Below are positions 23,550 through 32,414 of a DNA stretch of 64,000 nucleotides, in pieces. Below the pieces are notes generated by a model, which was given only the letters and a program-made list of their open reading frames with translations, made no database searches and was not told the origin of the DNA. The stretch is taken from positions 4,774,001 to 4,838,000 of the forward strand of contig NZ_CP018047.1 in NCBI RefSeq assembly GCF_002009175.1, written 5' to 3'. The translations under genes and the position numbers were made by a program. The first letter of the stretch is position 1, and each line of letters starts with the position of its first letter. Source of the stretch: Streptomyces niveus. GTDB lineage: Bacteria > Actinomycetota > Actinomycetes > Streptomycetales > Streptomycetaceae.

Positions 23550-23585
23550 GACCGCACAGACAGCACGGACCGCACAGACAGCACA
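23550..23585. repeat. 18-bp direct repeat in the operon spacer
   Basis: gaccgcacagacagcac plus one varying base occurs at 23550-23567 and 23568-23585, followed by looser copies (accgaccgcaccgacgcacc). It lies in the longest spacer of the operon, before the ThDP enzyme gene. Confidence 0.7.
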
Positions 23586-23644
23586 GGCAGCACCAACGCA
23601 CCGACCGCACCGACGCACCGACACAGAAAACGGGTTCTTCGCAG

Positions 23645-25336
23645 ATGAGCACTTCCAAGACCGGCGGCCAGGTCGTCGTAGACCTTCTGACCTCCCTCGG
23701 CGTCGAGTACGTCTTCGGCGTCGTGGGCGGCCAGACCCTCGCCATCACCGACGCGATCATCGACACCCCCGGCATCCAGCTCGTCCACACCCGGCACGAG
23801 AACGCCGCGGCCGTGATGATGGACGCCTACGGCAGGCTCACCGGCGCCCCGGCCGCCTGCATCTCCACGACCGGACCCGGCGCCACCAACCTGCTCACCG
23901 GTGTCGGGGGCGCCTACCGCGACTCCAGCCCCGGCTTCGTCCTCACCTGCAACAACAACGGCGAGAACATCCACAAGGACGACGCCCAGAACGCCGACCA
24001 CGTCGAACTGCTCAAGCCGCTGGTCAAGTACTCCCGGCTGGTGGCACACAGCTCGTCCATCAAGCAGGCGATGGAGGAGGCGTACGTCAACGCCCTCACC
24101 GGCAACCCCGGCCCCGTCCATCTCGACTTCGCCCGCGACACCATCGAGGGTCAGGTGACCGACCCGCCGGTGGTGCCCGCCGTCCACCCGAGCCGCGCAT
24201 GGGTCACCGAGCGGCCGTCCGCCAACCCCGTCGCGCTGGCCAGGGTCGCCGAACGGGTGCTGCGCGCCGAACGGCCCGTCATCTGGCTCGGCAACGGCGG
24301 CAACCGCGCACGGGCGAGCGAGGACGTACTTGCGCTCGCCGACGCGCTCGGAATCCCGGTCGTCACCACCTTCAACGGCATCGGGTCCGTGCCGACCACG
24401 CATCCGCTGGTCTTCGGGGCCGTCAGCCGGATGGGCACCACGCTCTCCGGTGAAGTCCTCGGCGTCGCCGATCTCGTACTCGCGCTCGGCAACAGCCTCA
24501 ACGCCGTGTCGACCACCCGCTGGCGGCGCGAACTCCCCGAGGTGATCCAGGTCGACGTCGAACCGGCCATGATCGGGCGCTACTACTCCGAGATCACCCA
24601 GGGCGTCGTCGGCGACCTCGGCGCGTTCGCCCGTGACCTGGTCACCGCGACCGCCGGGCACGCGGCCGACGCGAAGGCCGGACGCGCCGAGTGGATCAGC
24701 TCGCTCGACAAGGCGCGCACCGACTGGTGGCAGGCGTCCGAGGTGAAGGACACCGCCGCCGAGGGCCCGCTGTCCCCGGCCGACATCGTCCGCACCCTGC
24801 GCGAGGTGTCGCCCGAGGAGACGCTGCTGATCCCGGACGCCGGCAACCCGGGCGTCTGGTCCTTCCTCTGGGAGATCCAGCGGCCCAACAGCTACATCAA
24901 GCCCGTCGGCTTCGGGAACATGGGATTCGCGCTGCCGTCGGCGATCGCCGCGTCACTGATCGACCCGCGCCGCCCCGTGCTCGCGCTGATCGGCGACGGC
25001 TCCCTCGGTATGAGCATGGGCGAGATCGAGACGCTGGCACGCGTCGGCGGCAACGTCTGCGTCGTGGTCCTCAACGACTCCAGTTACGGCAACATCCGCC
25101 AGGAGCAGGAGCTGCACTTCGACGGCCGCACCACGGGCGTCGACTTCGGCACCGTCGACTTCGGCATGGTCGCCCGCGCGATGGGAGTGGACGGCGAGGT
25201 CGTCACCGGCCTGGCCGCGCTGCGGCAACGGGTCGCCGACGCCTTCGCGGTCGGCAGGCCGGTGATACTCGACGTACCGATCGACCGTGCTGCCAACGCC
25301 TGGACGTTCCCGTCGTTCGTGGCGCCGAAGAAGTAG
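23645..25336 (+). CDS. Thiamine diphosphate-dependent enzyme (acetolactate synthase-like)
   Basis: The 563-residue protein has the three-domain layout of ThDP decarboxylases and carboligases. The N-terminal PYR domain carries the activating Glu in HTRHENAAAVMMDAYG, a central Rossmann-like domain follows, and the C-terminal PP domain binds Mg-ThDP through GDGSLGMSMGE with ND instead of the usual NN in VVVLNDSSYGN. The activity could be 2-oxo acid decarboxylation, carboligation or 2-hydroxyacyl-CoA cleavage. The last would fit the CoA-transferase next door, but nothing in the sequence decides it. No regulatory subunit of acetolactate synthase is present, so that role is unlikely. Confidence 0.85.
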   Translation: MSTSKTGGQVVVDLLTSLGVEYVFGVVGGQTLAITDAIIDTPGIQLVHTRHENAAAVMMDAYGRLTGAPAACISTTGPGATNLLTGVGGAYRDSSPGFVLTCNNNGENIHKDDAQNADHVELLKPLVKYSRLVAHSSSIKQAMEEAYVNALTGNPGPVHLDFARDTIEGQVTDPPVVPAVHPSRAWVTERPSANPVALARVAERVLRAERPVIWLGNGGNRARASEDVLALADALGIPVVTTFNGIGSVPTTHPLVFGAVSRMGTTLSGEVLGVADLVLALGNSLNAVSTTRWRRELPEVIQVDVEPAMIGRYYSEITQGVVGDLGAFARDLVTATAGHAADAKAGRAEWISSLDKARTDWWQASEVKDTAAEGPLSPADIVRTLREVSPEETLLIPDAGNPGVWSFLWEIQRPNSYIKPVGFGNMGFALPSAIAASLIDPRRPVLALIGDGSLGMSMGEIETLARVGGNVCVVVLNDSSYGNIRQEQELHFDGRTTGVDFGTVDFGMVARAMGVDGEVVTGLAALRQRVADAFAVGRPVILDVPIDRAANAWTFPSFVAPKK

Positions 25337-25373
25337 CAGCAGGAGCAGGAGCAGGAAGCAGGTGACAGCGGCA

Positions 25374-26642
25374 ATGTCGAACGCGAATCCGGCACCGAAC
25401 GCGGCAGCGGGCGGGGCACCGAACGGGGCGGCGAGCGCGGCAGCGAACGGGGCGGCGGGTCCTTCACCCCTCGACGGCGTGAAGGTGCTCGACCTCTCGC
25501 GCTTCATCGCAGGCCCGCTCTGCGCGCAGATCCTGGCCGACTTCGGAGCCGAGGTGGTCAAGATCGAACGGCCGGGCGGTGAGGACTCCCGGCACCACGG
25601 CCCGTACCACCGGGACGAGAGCGTCTACATGTTCCTCTACCACCGGAACAAGTACGACGCCTCCCTGGACACCCGCCACCCCGAGGCGCTCGGAATCCTG
25701 GAGCGGCTGATCGCCTGGGCGGATGTCGTCGTGGAGAACTACCGGCCGGGCACCATCGAGAAGATGGGCATCGGCTACGAGCGGATGAAGGAGCTCAACC
25801 CCGACATCATCCTGGTGTCGATCTCCGGCTTCGGCCAGACCGGTCCGGACTCGCGCCGCGCCCTGTTCGACGCCATCTCGCAGGCGTCCTCCGGGCTGAT
25901 GGACATGACCGGTGAACCGGACGGCAAGCCGACCCTCAGCGGCACCTACATCGCCGACTACACCACCGGCTACCAGGGCGCGATCGGCGCCCTGCTGGCG
26001 ATCCTGCACCGCGAACGCACCGGTGAGGGCCAGCTCGTGGACATCGCGTCCTTCGACACGATGTTCTCCGCGCTCGGCATCCGTCTCATGTCCCAGCTCA
26101 TGCTCGGCCAGGACATGCCCCGCAGCGGCTCCCGCGATCTGCTGACCGCACCGGTCAACGTCTACGAGGCGGCCGACGGACCCATCTACATCCAGGCGGG
26201 CACCGCCTCGCTGTTCCCGAAGCTGTGCGCGGTGATAGGGCGGCCGGATCTGGCCGAGGACCCGCGCTTCGCCCGTGTCGAGGGCCGGATGACCCATCAG
26301 GAGTTCCTGGAGGGCGAGATCGGGGCATGGGTGGCGGGCCGTACGAGGGAGGTCATCGCGCGGGCCCTCGAAGAGGCGGGCGTGCCCTACGCCAAGGTCG
26401 CCTCGGTCGCGGAAGTGGCCGAGTCACCGCAGATCGCCGCCCGTGACATGATCGTCGAATCGGAGCATCCCGAACTCGGTAACATCCGGATGCCAGGTAA
26501 TCCGATCAAAATGGAGAAGACCCCGCCCATGGTCCGCAAGGCGCCACCTCGGGTCGGCGAGGACAACAGTCACGTCTACGGGGGCATCCTCGGGCTGTCC
26601 GAGGCGGACATGGCCCAGCTGCGCGGGTCGGGAGCCATCTGA
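25374..26642 (+). CDS. CaiB/BaiF (class III) CoA-transferase
   Basis: The 422-residue protein belongs to the family III CoA-transferases that move CoA between carboxylic acids. Family signatures are VKVLDLSRFIAGPLCAQILA (37-56), VVVENYRPGT (118-127) and the catalytic aspartate at about residue 195 (IADYTTGYQG). The C-terminal part has PYAKVASVAEV. An Ala/Asn-rich extension of about 30 residues precedes the fold. It probably activates the operon's acid substrate as a CoA ester. The ATG at 25374 is taken; a GTG at 25362 is an alternative. A GGAGCA-rich ribosome region lies upstream. Confidence 0.9.
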   Translation: MSNANPAPNAAAGGAPNGAASAAANGAAGPSPLDGVKVLDLSRFIAGPLCAQILADFGAEVVKIERPGGEDSRHHGPYHRDESVYMFLYHRNKYDASLDTRHPEALGILERLIAWADVVVENYRPGTIEKMGIGYERMKELNPDIILVSISGFGQTGPDSRRALFDAISQASSGLMDMTGEPDGKPTLSGTYIADYTTGYQGAIGALLAILHRERTGEGQLVDIASFDTMFSALGIRLMSQLMLGQDMPRSGSRDLLTAPVNVYEAADGPIYIQAGTASLFPKLCAVIGRPDLAEDPRFARVEGRMTHQEFLEGEIGAWVAGRTREVIARALEEAGVPYAKVASVAEVAESPQIAARDMIVESEHPELGNIRMPGNPIKMEKTPPMVRKAPPRVGEDNSHVYGGILGLSEADMAQLRGSGAI

Positions 26643-26644
26643 TC

Positions 26645-27361
26645 ATGGCGCGCGCACCCAGGTATCAGGTGATCTACGACGACCTCGTCTCCCGGATCCG
26701 GTCCGGCGCCCTGGCCCCCTCGGCACGGCTGCCCAGCGAGACGGACCTGGCCAGGCAGTACGGCGTGAGCCGGATGACCGTACGGCAGGCGCTGGATCTG
26801 CTCGACTCGGAGAGGTTCGTCGTACGGCGGCAGGGCAGCGGCACATTCGTCAGCGGCCACGGCGACCGAGGGCGGCGGCTCAACCGGCTGCGGTCCTTCG
26901 CCGAGGAGATCGAGGGCACCGGCGGTGAGCCGTCCACACGGCTGATCCACTGCGAGACCACGACCGCGCCCGCCGGCGTCACCGAGGTCCTCGGCGGCAC
27001 GGCGGACGACACGGTGAACCGGCTCACCCGCGTACGTCTCGTCGACGGCTCGCCCGCCGCGCTCCAGGACGCCTGGATCCCCTACTCCGTGGCGCCGTCA
27101 CTGTGCCGGGAGCCGCTGCTCGACGGCTCCCTCTACCGCACCCTGGCGACCCGCTTCGGGGTCGAACTGCGCCACGCCGACCAGTCCATGACGGCCACTC
27201 TGCTGACGGCCGAACAGGCGGACCTGCTCGAAACGGAACCCGGCGGGGCCGCGCTGGTGGTGCGCCGCACCACCTACGGATCGCGGGGCGAGGTCGTCGA
27301 GTTCACCACGAGCTGGACGCTGCCCGGATTCCCCTTCCTGCTGAGGATCGACGCCGAATGA
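26645..27361 (+). CDS. GntR-family (HutC subfamily) transcriptional regulator
   Basis: The 238-residue protein has an N-terminal winged helix (about 5-72, with LPSETDLARQYGVSRMTVRQ and RRQGSGTFV) and a UTRA effector-binding domain (about 90-235, ending VVEFTTSWTLPGFPFLL). HutC-type proteins bind GTnTAnAC palindromes and release them on binding a pathway metabolite. Such a site lies at 20086-20093 before the first gene of this operon, so autoregulation of the whole cluster is likely. It starts two bases after the CoA-transferase stop and overlaps the kinase gene (ATGA). Confidence 0.9.
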   Translation: MARAPRYQVIYDDLVSRIRSGALAPSARLPSETDLARQYGVSRMTVRQALDLLDSERFVVRRQGSGTFVSGHGDRGRRLNRLRSFAEEIEGTGGEPSTRLIHCETTTAPAGVTEVLGGTADDTVNRLTRVRLVDGSPAALQDAWIPYSVAPSLCREPLLDGSLYRTLATRFGVELRHADQSMTATLLTAEQADLLETEPGGAALVVRRTTYGSRGEVVEFTTSWTLPGFPFLLRIDAE

Positions 27362-28800
27362 GCGCGCATGTCATCGCGGTCGATGTCGGCACCTCGGCCG
27401 TGCGGGCCGCCGCGATCGGCGTCGGGGGCGAAGTCCTCGCCCAGCGGCGTATCGCCCGCACGTCGGGACTCGGCGGCGACACCTTCGACGCGGACGAACT
27501 GGAGCGGGACGTACGGGCCGCGCTGGCGGGCGTCTCCGGCGGACCGGCGCCCGCCGCGCTCGCCATCGCCGCCCACATCGGCACGGTCGCCGTCGATTCC
27601 GCCCTCCGGCCCCTCGGGCACGGCGGCGGCTGGGCCGACACCCGGGGTGTGGCGCGGCTCGCGGCGCTCGGCGACGCGACGGTCCGGCAGCTTCTGCACG
27701 CCGCGGGCCGCCCGGCACTGACGGGCGGCGCCCTCGCCCATCTCATGGGCATGGAGCCCGAACCGGCTTCGAGGGTGCACGCCGTGCTGTCGCCCAAGGA
27801 CTTCCTCGTCGCCCGGCTCACGGGTCGACTCACGTCCGACACGATCAGCGCCGCCTACACGCTGGCCTCCGACGTACGCCGCCGCGAGTGGAACACCGGC
27901 CTCCTCGCCGAGGCGGGTCTGGATCCCGTACCGCTGCCGCCGCAGTCGGAGCCGACGTCCGTGGTCGGCGCCCTCACCGGGGAGGCCGGGGCCGCCACCG
28001 GTCTGCCCGCCGGACTTCCCGTGATCGCCGGAGGCCCGGACGGATCCGTCGGTATCGGTCTGCTCCTGGGCGGGGCCGGTGACGTCATCGCGGACGTCGC
28101 GGGCACCACCGACGTCATCGGCCGGCTGCTCCCGGGCCCCGACGACGTACCGGACGGCGCCGTACTCAACCCCTCCGTCCTGCCCGGCCGATTCGTCGGG
28201 GGCGGCGCGACCGGGCTCACCGGAGGCGCTGTCGCCCGGTGGCGCTCACTGGTCGGAACCGTGCCGGACGAAGAACTCGCCGCGGTGCCGCCGGGTGCGA
28301 ACGGGCTCACCGTCCTGCCCGGCATGACGGGCGCGCGCTTCCCGACCTGGCGGTCGGGCACCCGCGGAGCGGTGCTCGGGCAGCGTCCCGACCACGACGC
28401 CGCGTGCCTGCTCCGAGCCGCCCAGGAGGCGGCCGCCTTCACGGTCCGCGAGGGAATGGACCACCTCGATCCCTCGGGCGCCCTGCCGGTCGCGCTGGCC
28501 GGCGGCTCGTCGCGCAGCGCCCATGTGGCACGGCTGCGCGCCGACATCCTCGCCCGGCCGCTCCTGATCTCCCCGGAGCCCGACGTGACGCTGCTCGGCG
28601 CGGCGGCGCTGGCGTTCATCGGCTCCGGCCTGGACACCGACCTGGACGCGATCCGCGCCCGCCTGATCGGCACGCCGCGCCGGGTCGACCCCGACGCGGC
28701 GCGGGTGGCGCGCTACGAGCGACTGCACGCCCGCTGGCTGGAACTGCGCGACGCGACGGACGCGCTGTCGACCCCACCCGGCGAGGCCCCGGCGTGGTGA
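27358..28800 (+). CDS. FGGY-family carbohydrate kinase
   Basis: The 480-residue protein has the two actin-like domains of FGGY kinases. The N-terminal phosphate loop is IAVDVGTSAVRAAAI, and the family aspartate is likely that in IAGGPDGSVGIGLLLGG. A C-terminal ATP-binding stretch (LAGGSSRSAHVARLRADILA) follows. Members phosphorylate sugars or sugar-like polyols such as xylulose, gluconate or erythritol. Its presence beside CoA and ThDP enzymes hints at a polyhydroxylated substrate. It is the last gene, coupled to the regulator by ATGA, and ends 40 bases before a 20-bp hairpin. Confidence 0.85.
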   Translation: MSAHVIAVDVGTSAVRAAAIGVGGEVLAQRRIARTSGLGGDTFDADELERDVRAALAGVSGGPAPAALAIAAHIGTVAVDSALRPLGHGGGWADTRGVARLAALGDATVRQLLHAAGRPALTGGALAHLMGMEPEPASRVHAVLSPKDFLVARLTGRLTSDTISAAYTLASDVRRREWNTGLLAEAGLDPVPLPPQSEPTSVVGALTGEAGAATGLPAGLPVIAGGPDGSVGIGLLLGGAGDVIADVAGTTDVIGRLLPGPDDVPDGAVLNPSVLPGRFVGGGATGLTGGAVARWRSLVGTVPDEELAAVPPGANGLTVLPGMTGARFPTWRSGTRGAVLGQRPDHDAACLLRAAQEAAAFTVREGMDHLDPSGALPVALAGGSSRSAHVARLRADILARPLLISPEPDVTLLGAAALAFIGSGLDTDLDAIRARLIGTPRRVDPDAARVARYERLHARWLELRDATDALSTPPGEAPAW

Positions 28801-28840
28801 CCTGGCCGCTTCGACCGGGTCCGTCCGGTGGCCGGTTCGT

Positions 28841-28888
28841 CCTCAATCGCCGGACGGGCTCTATTTGCAGCCCGTCCGGCGATTGAGG
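28841..28888. terminator. Bidirectional 20-bp inverted repeat terminator
   Basis: cctcaatcgccggacgggct (28841-28860) and its exact complement (28869-28888) enclose the 8-base loop ctatttgc. It lies between the convergent kinase and mannosyltransferase genes. It is the best-formed member of the interspersed family also seen at 18096, 56901, 57749 and, in part, 38169. Confidence 0.9.
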
Positions 28889-28912
28889 TCACCCATCGAT
28901 CGAGGACCCGCC

Positions 28913-30634
28913 CTAGACCCACGTGTCGAACCACATCCGGTCCTGCCACTCCCCGACGGGAATCGTCTGGCCCGTGAAGACCGGCCAGAAATAAATGAAG
29001 TTCCACACGATCAGCAGCACCAGCACCCCCGCCCCCACCGCGCCGATCGTTCTGCGTCTCTCGTCCGAGCCCGCCGGGCCCAGCATCGCGCCGATCATCA
29101 TCGACACCGCCAGACAGAGGAACGGCACGAAGACCACCGCGTAGAAGAGGAAGATCGTGCGTTCCTGGTAGAAGAACCACGGCACCCAGCCCGCCGCGAT
29201 CGCGCAGGCGATGGCGCCCGCGCGCCAGTCGCGGCGGAAGAACCAGCGCCACAGGACGTACAGGATCGCGAAGCACGCCGCCCACCAGAGCAGCGGTGTG
29301 CCGATCGCCAGGACCTCCTGGGCGCACTTGTCCGCCGGGGCCGCCGTACAGCCCTCCGTGCCGCCCCTGGGGTCCTCGTAGAAGTACGAGACGGGGCGGC
29401 CCAGAACGATCCAGCTCCAGGGGTTGGACTGGTAGGTGTGGCCGGACGTCAGATTGACGTGGAAGCTGTAGACCTCGGTCTCGTAGTGCCACAGGCTGCG
29501 CACCCAGTCCGGCAGCCAGGACCACATCCCGCCCTGGCCCTGGGTGGCCGCCCAGTCCCGGAAGTAGCCCTTGTCGGTGACGATCCAGCCGGTCCACGAG
29601 GCGACGTACGTGCCGATCGCGACCGGGACCGTGGAGACGAAGGCCGGCAGCAGGTCACGCCTGAGCACGGCCTGGTAGGGGCGTACGGCGCCGGCGGTGC
29701 GCCGCGCGCCCACGTCCCACAGGACGGTGAGCAGACCGAACGCGGCCAGGATGTAGAGGCCGTTCCACTTCGTCGCGAAGGCGAGCCCCAGCATCAGACC
29801 GGCCGCGAGGCGCCACGGCCGCCAGCCGAGCCGCAGGCCCTCCGCGATCCCGGTGTCCGGCCGCAGCACCCCCTCCGCGTCCACCGGCAGCGCGTCCGCG
29901 AACCGCCGTCGCGCCCAGTCCCTGTCGAGCAGCAGACAGCCGAACGCGGCCAGCACGAAGAACATCAGCACCAGGTCGAGCAGCGCCGTGCGGCTCATCA
30001 CGAAGTGCAGCCCGTCGACGGCGAGCAGCCCGCCCGCCAGACAGCCCAGGAACGTCGAACGGAACAGCCGGCGGCCGATGCGGCACAGCATCAGTACGGA
30101 GAGCGTGCCGAGGACGGCCACCATGAAGCGCCAGCCGAACGGGTCGAAGCCGAACATCAGCTCGCCGAGCCCGATGATCCACTTGCCCACCGGCGGATGC
30201 ACCACATATCCGGGGTCGGTCGGCACCGGGACCTGCGAGGGGTCGGCCAGGATCAGCTTGTCGACGTCCTTGGGCCAGCTCGCCTCGTACCCCTGCTTGA
30301 CGAGCGCCCACGAGTCCTTCGCGTAGTACGTCTCGTCGAATATCACCGCCTTGGGGCTGCCCAGATGCCAGAACCGCATCAGTCCGGCGACCAGCGCCAC
30401 CAGCAGCGGGCCGAGCCAGGCGGACCAGCGGGTCAGCCGGTCGGCGAGCAGGGGGCGCACGCCGAGCACGATCCACAGGCGCTGGGACGGCTCCGTGTAC
30501 GGCGGCACCAGGCGCTCGCGCAGCCCGATCACCGGTCTCGGCGCATAGCCGAACCGCCGCAGCCGCTGGGGCCATGACGGCGGTCTGTCCTCGGCGTCCC
30601 GACCCTGGAGGGCTTCTGGCGCAGTACTGGTCAC
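28913..30634 (-). CDS. pmt: Dolichyl-phosphate-mannose-protein mannosyltransferase (Pmt)
   Basis: The 573-residue polytopic membrane protein is the bacterial Pmt, which transfers mannose from polyprenyl phosphate mannose to secreted proteins during Sec export. It has the GT-C catalytic loop FWHLGSPKAVIFDETYYAKD, with the conserved Asp-Glu pair, and VVHPPVGKWIIGLGELMFG. About eleven helices follow, and the end has the family's WFDTWV. The GTG at 30634 is chosen because TACGAT stands six bases upstream, as in leaderless Streptomyces genes. It is divergent from rsmI, an arrangement common in Streptomyces. In Streptomyces Pmt is also needed for infection by some phages. Confidence 0.93.
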   Translation of the reverse strand: MTSTAPEALQGRDAEDRPPSWPQRLRRFGYAPRPVIGLRERLVPPYTEPSQRLWIVLGVRPLLADRLTRWSAWLGPLLVALVAGLMRFWHLGSPKAVIFDETYYAKDSWALVKQGYEASWPKDVDKLILADPSQVPVPTDPGYVVHPPVGKWIIGLGELMFGFDPFGWRFMVAVLGTLSVLMLCRIGRRLFRSTFLGCLAGGLLAVDGLHFVMSRTALLDLVLMFFVLAAFGCLLLDRDWARRRFADALPVDAEGVLRPDTGIAEGLRLGWRPWRLAAGLMLGLAFATKWNGLYILAAFGLLTVLWDVGARRTAGAVRPYQAVLRRDLLPAFVSTVPVAIGTYVASWTGWIVTDKGYFRDWAATQGQGGMWSWLPDWVRSLWHYETEVYSFHVNLTSGHTYQSNPWSWIVLGRPVSYFYEDPRGGTEGCTAAPADKCAQEVLAIGTPLLWWAACFAILYVLWRWFFRRDWRAGAIACAIAAGWVPWFFYQERTIFLFYAVVFVPFLCLAVSMMIGAMLGPAGSDERRRTIGAVGAGVLVLLIVWNFIYFWPVFTGQTIPVGEWQDRMWFDTWV

Positions 30635-30841
30635 CGCGCCATCGTAGGGAACGCGGCTGTGTGACGTGGTCACACGGCTGCGGACACGGCGCGGAGGGGG
30701 CGTGCAGGTGGTGTGCGGGGCGGCACCGAGGCGGTCCGGAACGGGTCCCGGCAGGCGGTGTGGAACGGGCCCGTCCCAGGGGGCCGGGCGGTGCACGGCG
30801 CCGGGGACGGGTCCCCGCGCCGCCCTGCGAGGATGGCGTAC

Positions 30842-31756
30842 GTGACTACTGTGCCCTCCCGGGGAACGGCCCCCGCAGCCCCGACCGGCGTCCTCGTCCT
30901 CGCCGGGACCCCCATCGGCGACACCTCCGACGCCCCGCCGCGCCTCGCCTCCGAGCTGGCGACCGCGGACGTCGTCGCCGCCGAGGACACCCGGCGGCTG
31001 CGCCGGCTCACCCAGGCGCTCGGCGTGCAGACGACGGGCCGGGTGGTGTCGTACTTCGAGGGCAACGAGAGCGCCCGTACGCCCGAACTCGTCGAGGCGC
31101 TGGCCGGCGGCGCCCGCGTGCTGCTCGTCACGGACGCGGGGATGCCGTCGGTCTCCGACCCCGGTTACCGGCTCGTGGCCGCGGCGGTCGAACGCGACAT
31201 CAAGGTGACCGCGGTGCCCGGCCCCTCCGCCGTGCTGACCGCGCTGGCGCTATCCGGGCTGCCCGTCGACCGCTTCTGCTTCGAGGGGTTCCTGCCCCGC
31301 AAGGCGGGCGAGCGGCTGGGGAAGCTCCGTGAGGTCGCCGACGAGCGCCGCACCCTCGTCTACTTCGAGGCACCGCACCGGCTCGACGACACCCTCGCGG
31401 CGATGGCGGAGGTCTTCGGCCCCGAACGCCGGGCCGCCGTCTGCCGCGAGCTGACGAAGACGTACGAAGAGGTCAAGCGCGGCGGTCTCGGTGAACTCGC
31501 CGAATGGGCGGCCGAAGGCGTACGGGGCGAGATCACCGTCGTCGTGGAGGGGGCCCCCGAGAGCGAGCCCGTGACCGACCCCGTGGAACTGGTGCGCAGG
31601 GTACGGGTGCGGGAGGAGGCGGGGGAGCGGCGGAAGGAGGCCATCGCCGCGGTCGCCTCGGAAGCGGGGGTGCCCAAACGCGACGTGTTCGATGCGGTCG
31701 TGGCGGCAAAGAATGCGGCCGTGAGAAGCCCCCGTGACGGTAAAGGACTATCTTGA
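30842..31756 (+). CDS. rsmI: 16S rRNA 2'-O-ribose C1402 methyltransferase
   Basis: The 304-residue protein is RsmI, which uses SAM to methylate the 2'-O of C1402 in 16S rRNA. Signatures are VLAGTPIGDTSD (19-30; normally TPIGN), AAEDTRRLRRL (46-56), TDAGMPSVSDPGYRL and FLPRKAGER. Asp replaces the usual Asn in the first motif. The GTG at 30842 is preceded by GAGGAT at leaderless distance; an ATG at 30833 lies inside that hexamer. A short hairpin (tgccga/tcggca near 31776-31795) follows the gene. Confidence 0.93.
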   Translation: MTTVPSRGTAPAAPTGVLVLAGTPIGDTSDAPPRLASELATADVVAAEDTRRLRRLTQALGVQTTGRVVSYFEGNESARTPELVEALAGGARVLLVTDAGMPSVSDPGYRLVAAAVERDIKVTAVPGPSAVLTALALSGLPVDRFCFEGFLPRKAGERLGKLREVADERRTLVYFEAPHRLDDTLAAMAEVFGPERRAAVCRELTKTYEEVKRGGLGELAEWAAEGVRGEITVVVEGAPESEPVTDPVELVRRVRVREEAGERRKEAIAAVASEAGVPKRDVFDAVVAAKNAAVRSPRDGKGLS

Positions 31757-31884
31757 AAGGCAAAGCGCAGACCGTGTGCCGAGCCCTTTCGGCATGAGGA
31801 GGCCAAGAGCCTGCCATTAATCGACAGCGCTGATGCGCTCCCGCCCGAATAGGCGTCCACTGGATCGAGTGGAGAGGAGCTGGC

Positions 31885-32361
31885 ATGAGTGAGATAACGG
31901 GCAACGCCGTCGCCCACGAGGCATATGCGTTCTGTTGCATGCGATGCGGTCACGGCTGGGAGCAGGCCTACGACATAGAGCACCACACGGACGCTTCGGG
32001 TCAGCAATACGTCGTCTACAAGGCGGACGGACTGCGGGTGCCTTCGCCGCTGTCGAGTCCCACCTGCCTCAACTGCGGACACCACGTCGTGCGCATCATG
32101 CGCTCGGGACAGGTGTCCTCGGTGCACGCGTACTCCCTGATGAACCAGCAGCGGAACTCCGTCAAGGCGCCCAGAACGCCGAGGGAGCCCAAGGCGCGCA
32201 AGACCCAGAAGCCGGCGAAGGAGCCCAAGCCGGCGAAGCCGGTGCCGGTGACGGACGAGGCGGGCGGGGCGGCCGTCGCGGCGGTCGCCGAGGGGGCGCG
32301 GGCGAAGGCGGACCACCACTGGCACCTCTCCGATCTCCTGCACCCCTTCCACCGCAAGTAG
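31885..32361 (+). CDS. Zinc-ribbon protein of unknown function
   Basis: The 158-residue protein carries two Cys pairs, Cys18-x-x-Cys21 (CMRCGHGW) and Cys61-x-x-Cys64 (CLNCGHH), that would hold one zinc in a ribbon. After residue 90 comes a Lys/Pro/Ala-rich tail (EPKARKTQKPAKEPKPAKP) and a His-rich end (HHWHLSDLLHPFHRK). It is conserved in Streptomyces between rsmI and the TatD gene, but I know no function. GAGAGGAG lies seven bases before the ATG. Confidence 0.8.
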   Translation: MSEITGNAVAHEAYAFCCMRCGHGWEQAYDIEHHTDASGQQYVVYKADGLRVPSPLSSPTCLNCGHHVVRIMRSGQVSSVHAYSLMNQQRNSVKAPRTPREPKARKTQKPAKEPKPAKPVPVTDEAGGAAVAAVAEGARAKADHHWHLSDLLHPFHRK

Positions 32362-32414
32362 GCGCCCGCACCTGGGGTCTGCCCGGTGGGCGAGGTCCTC
32401 GTACGATCGGGACC

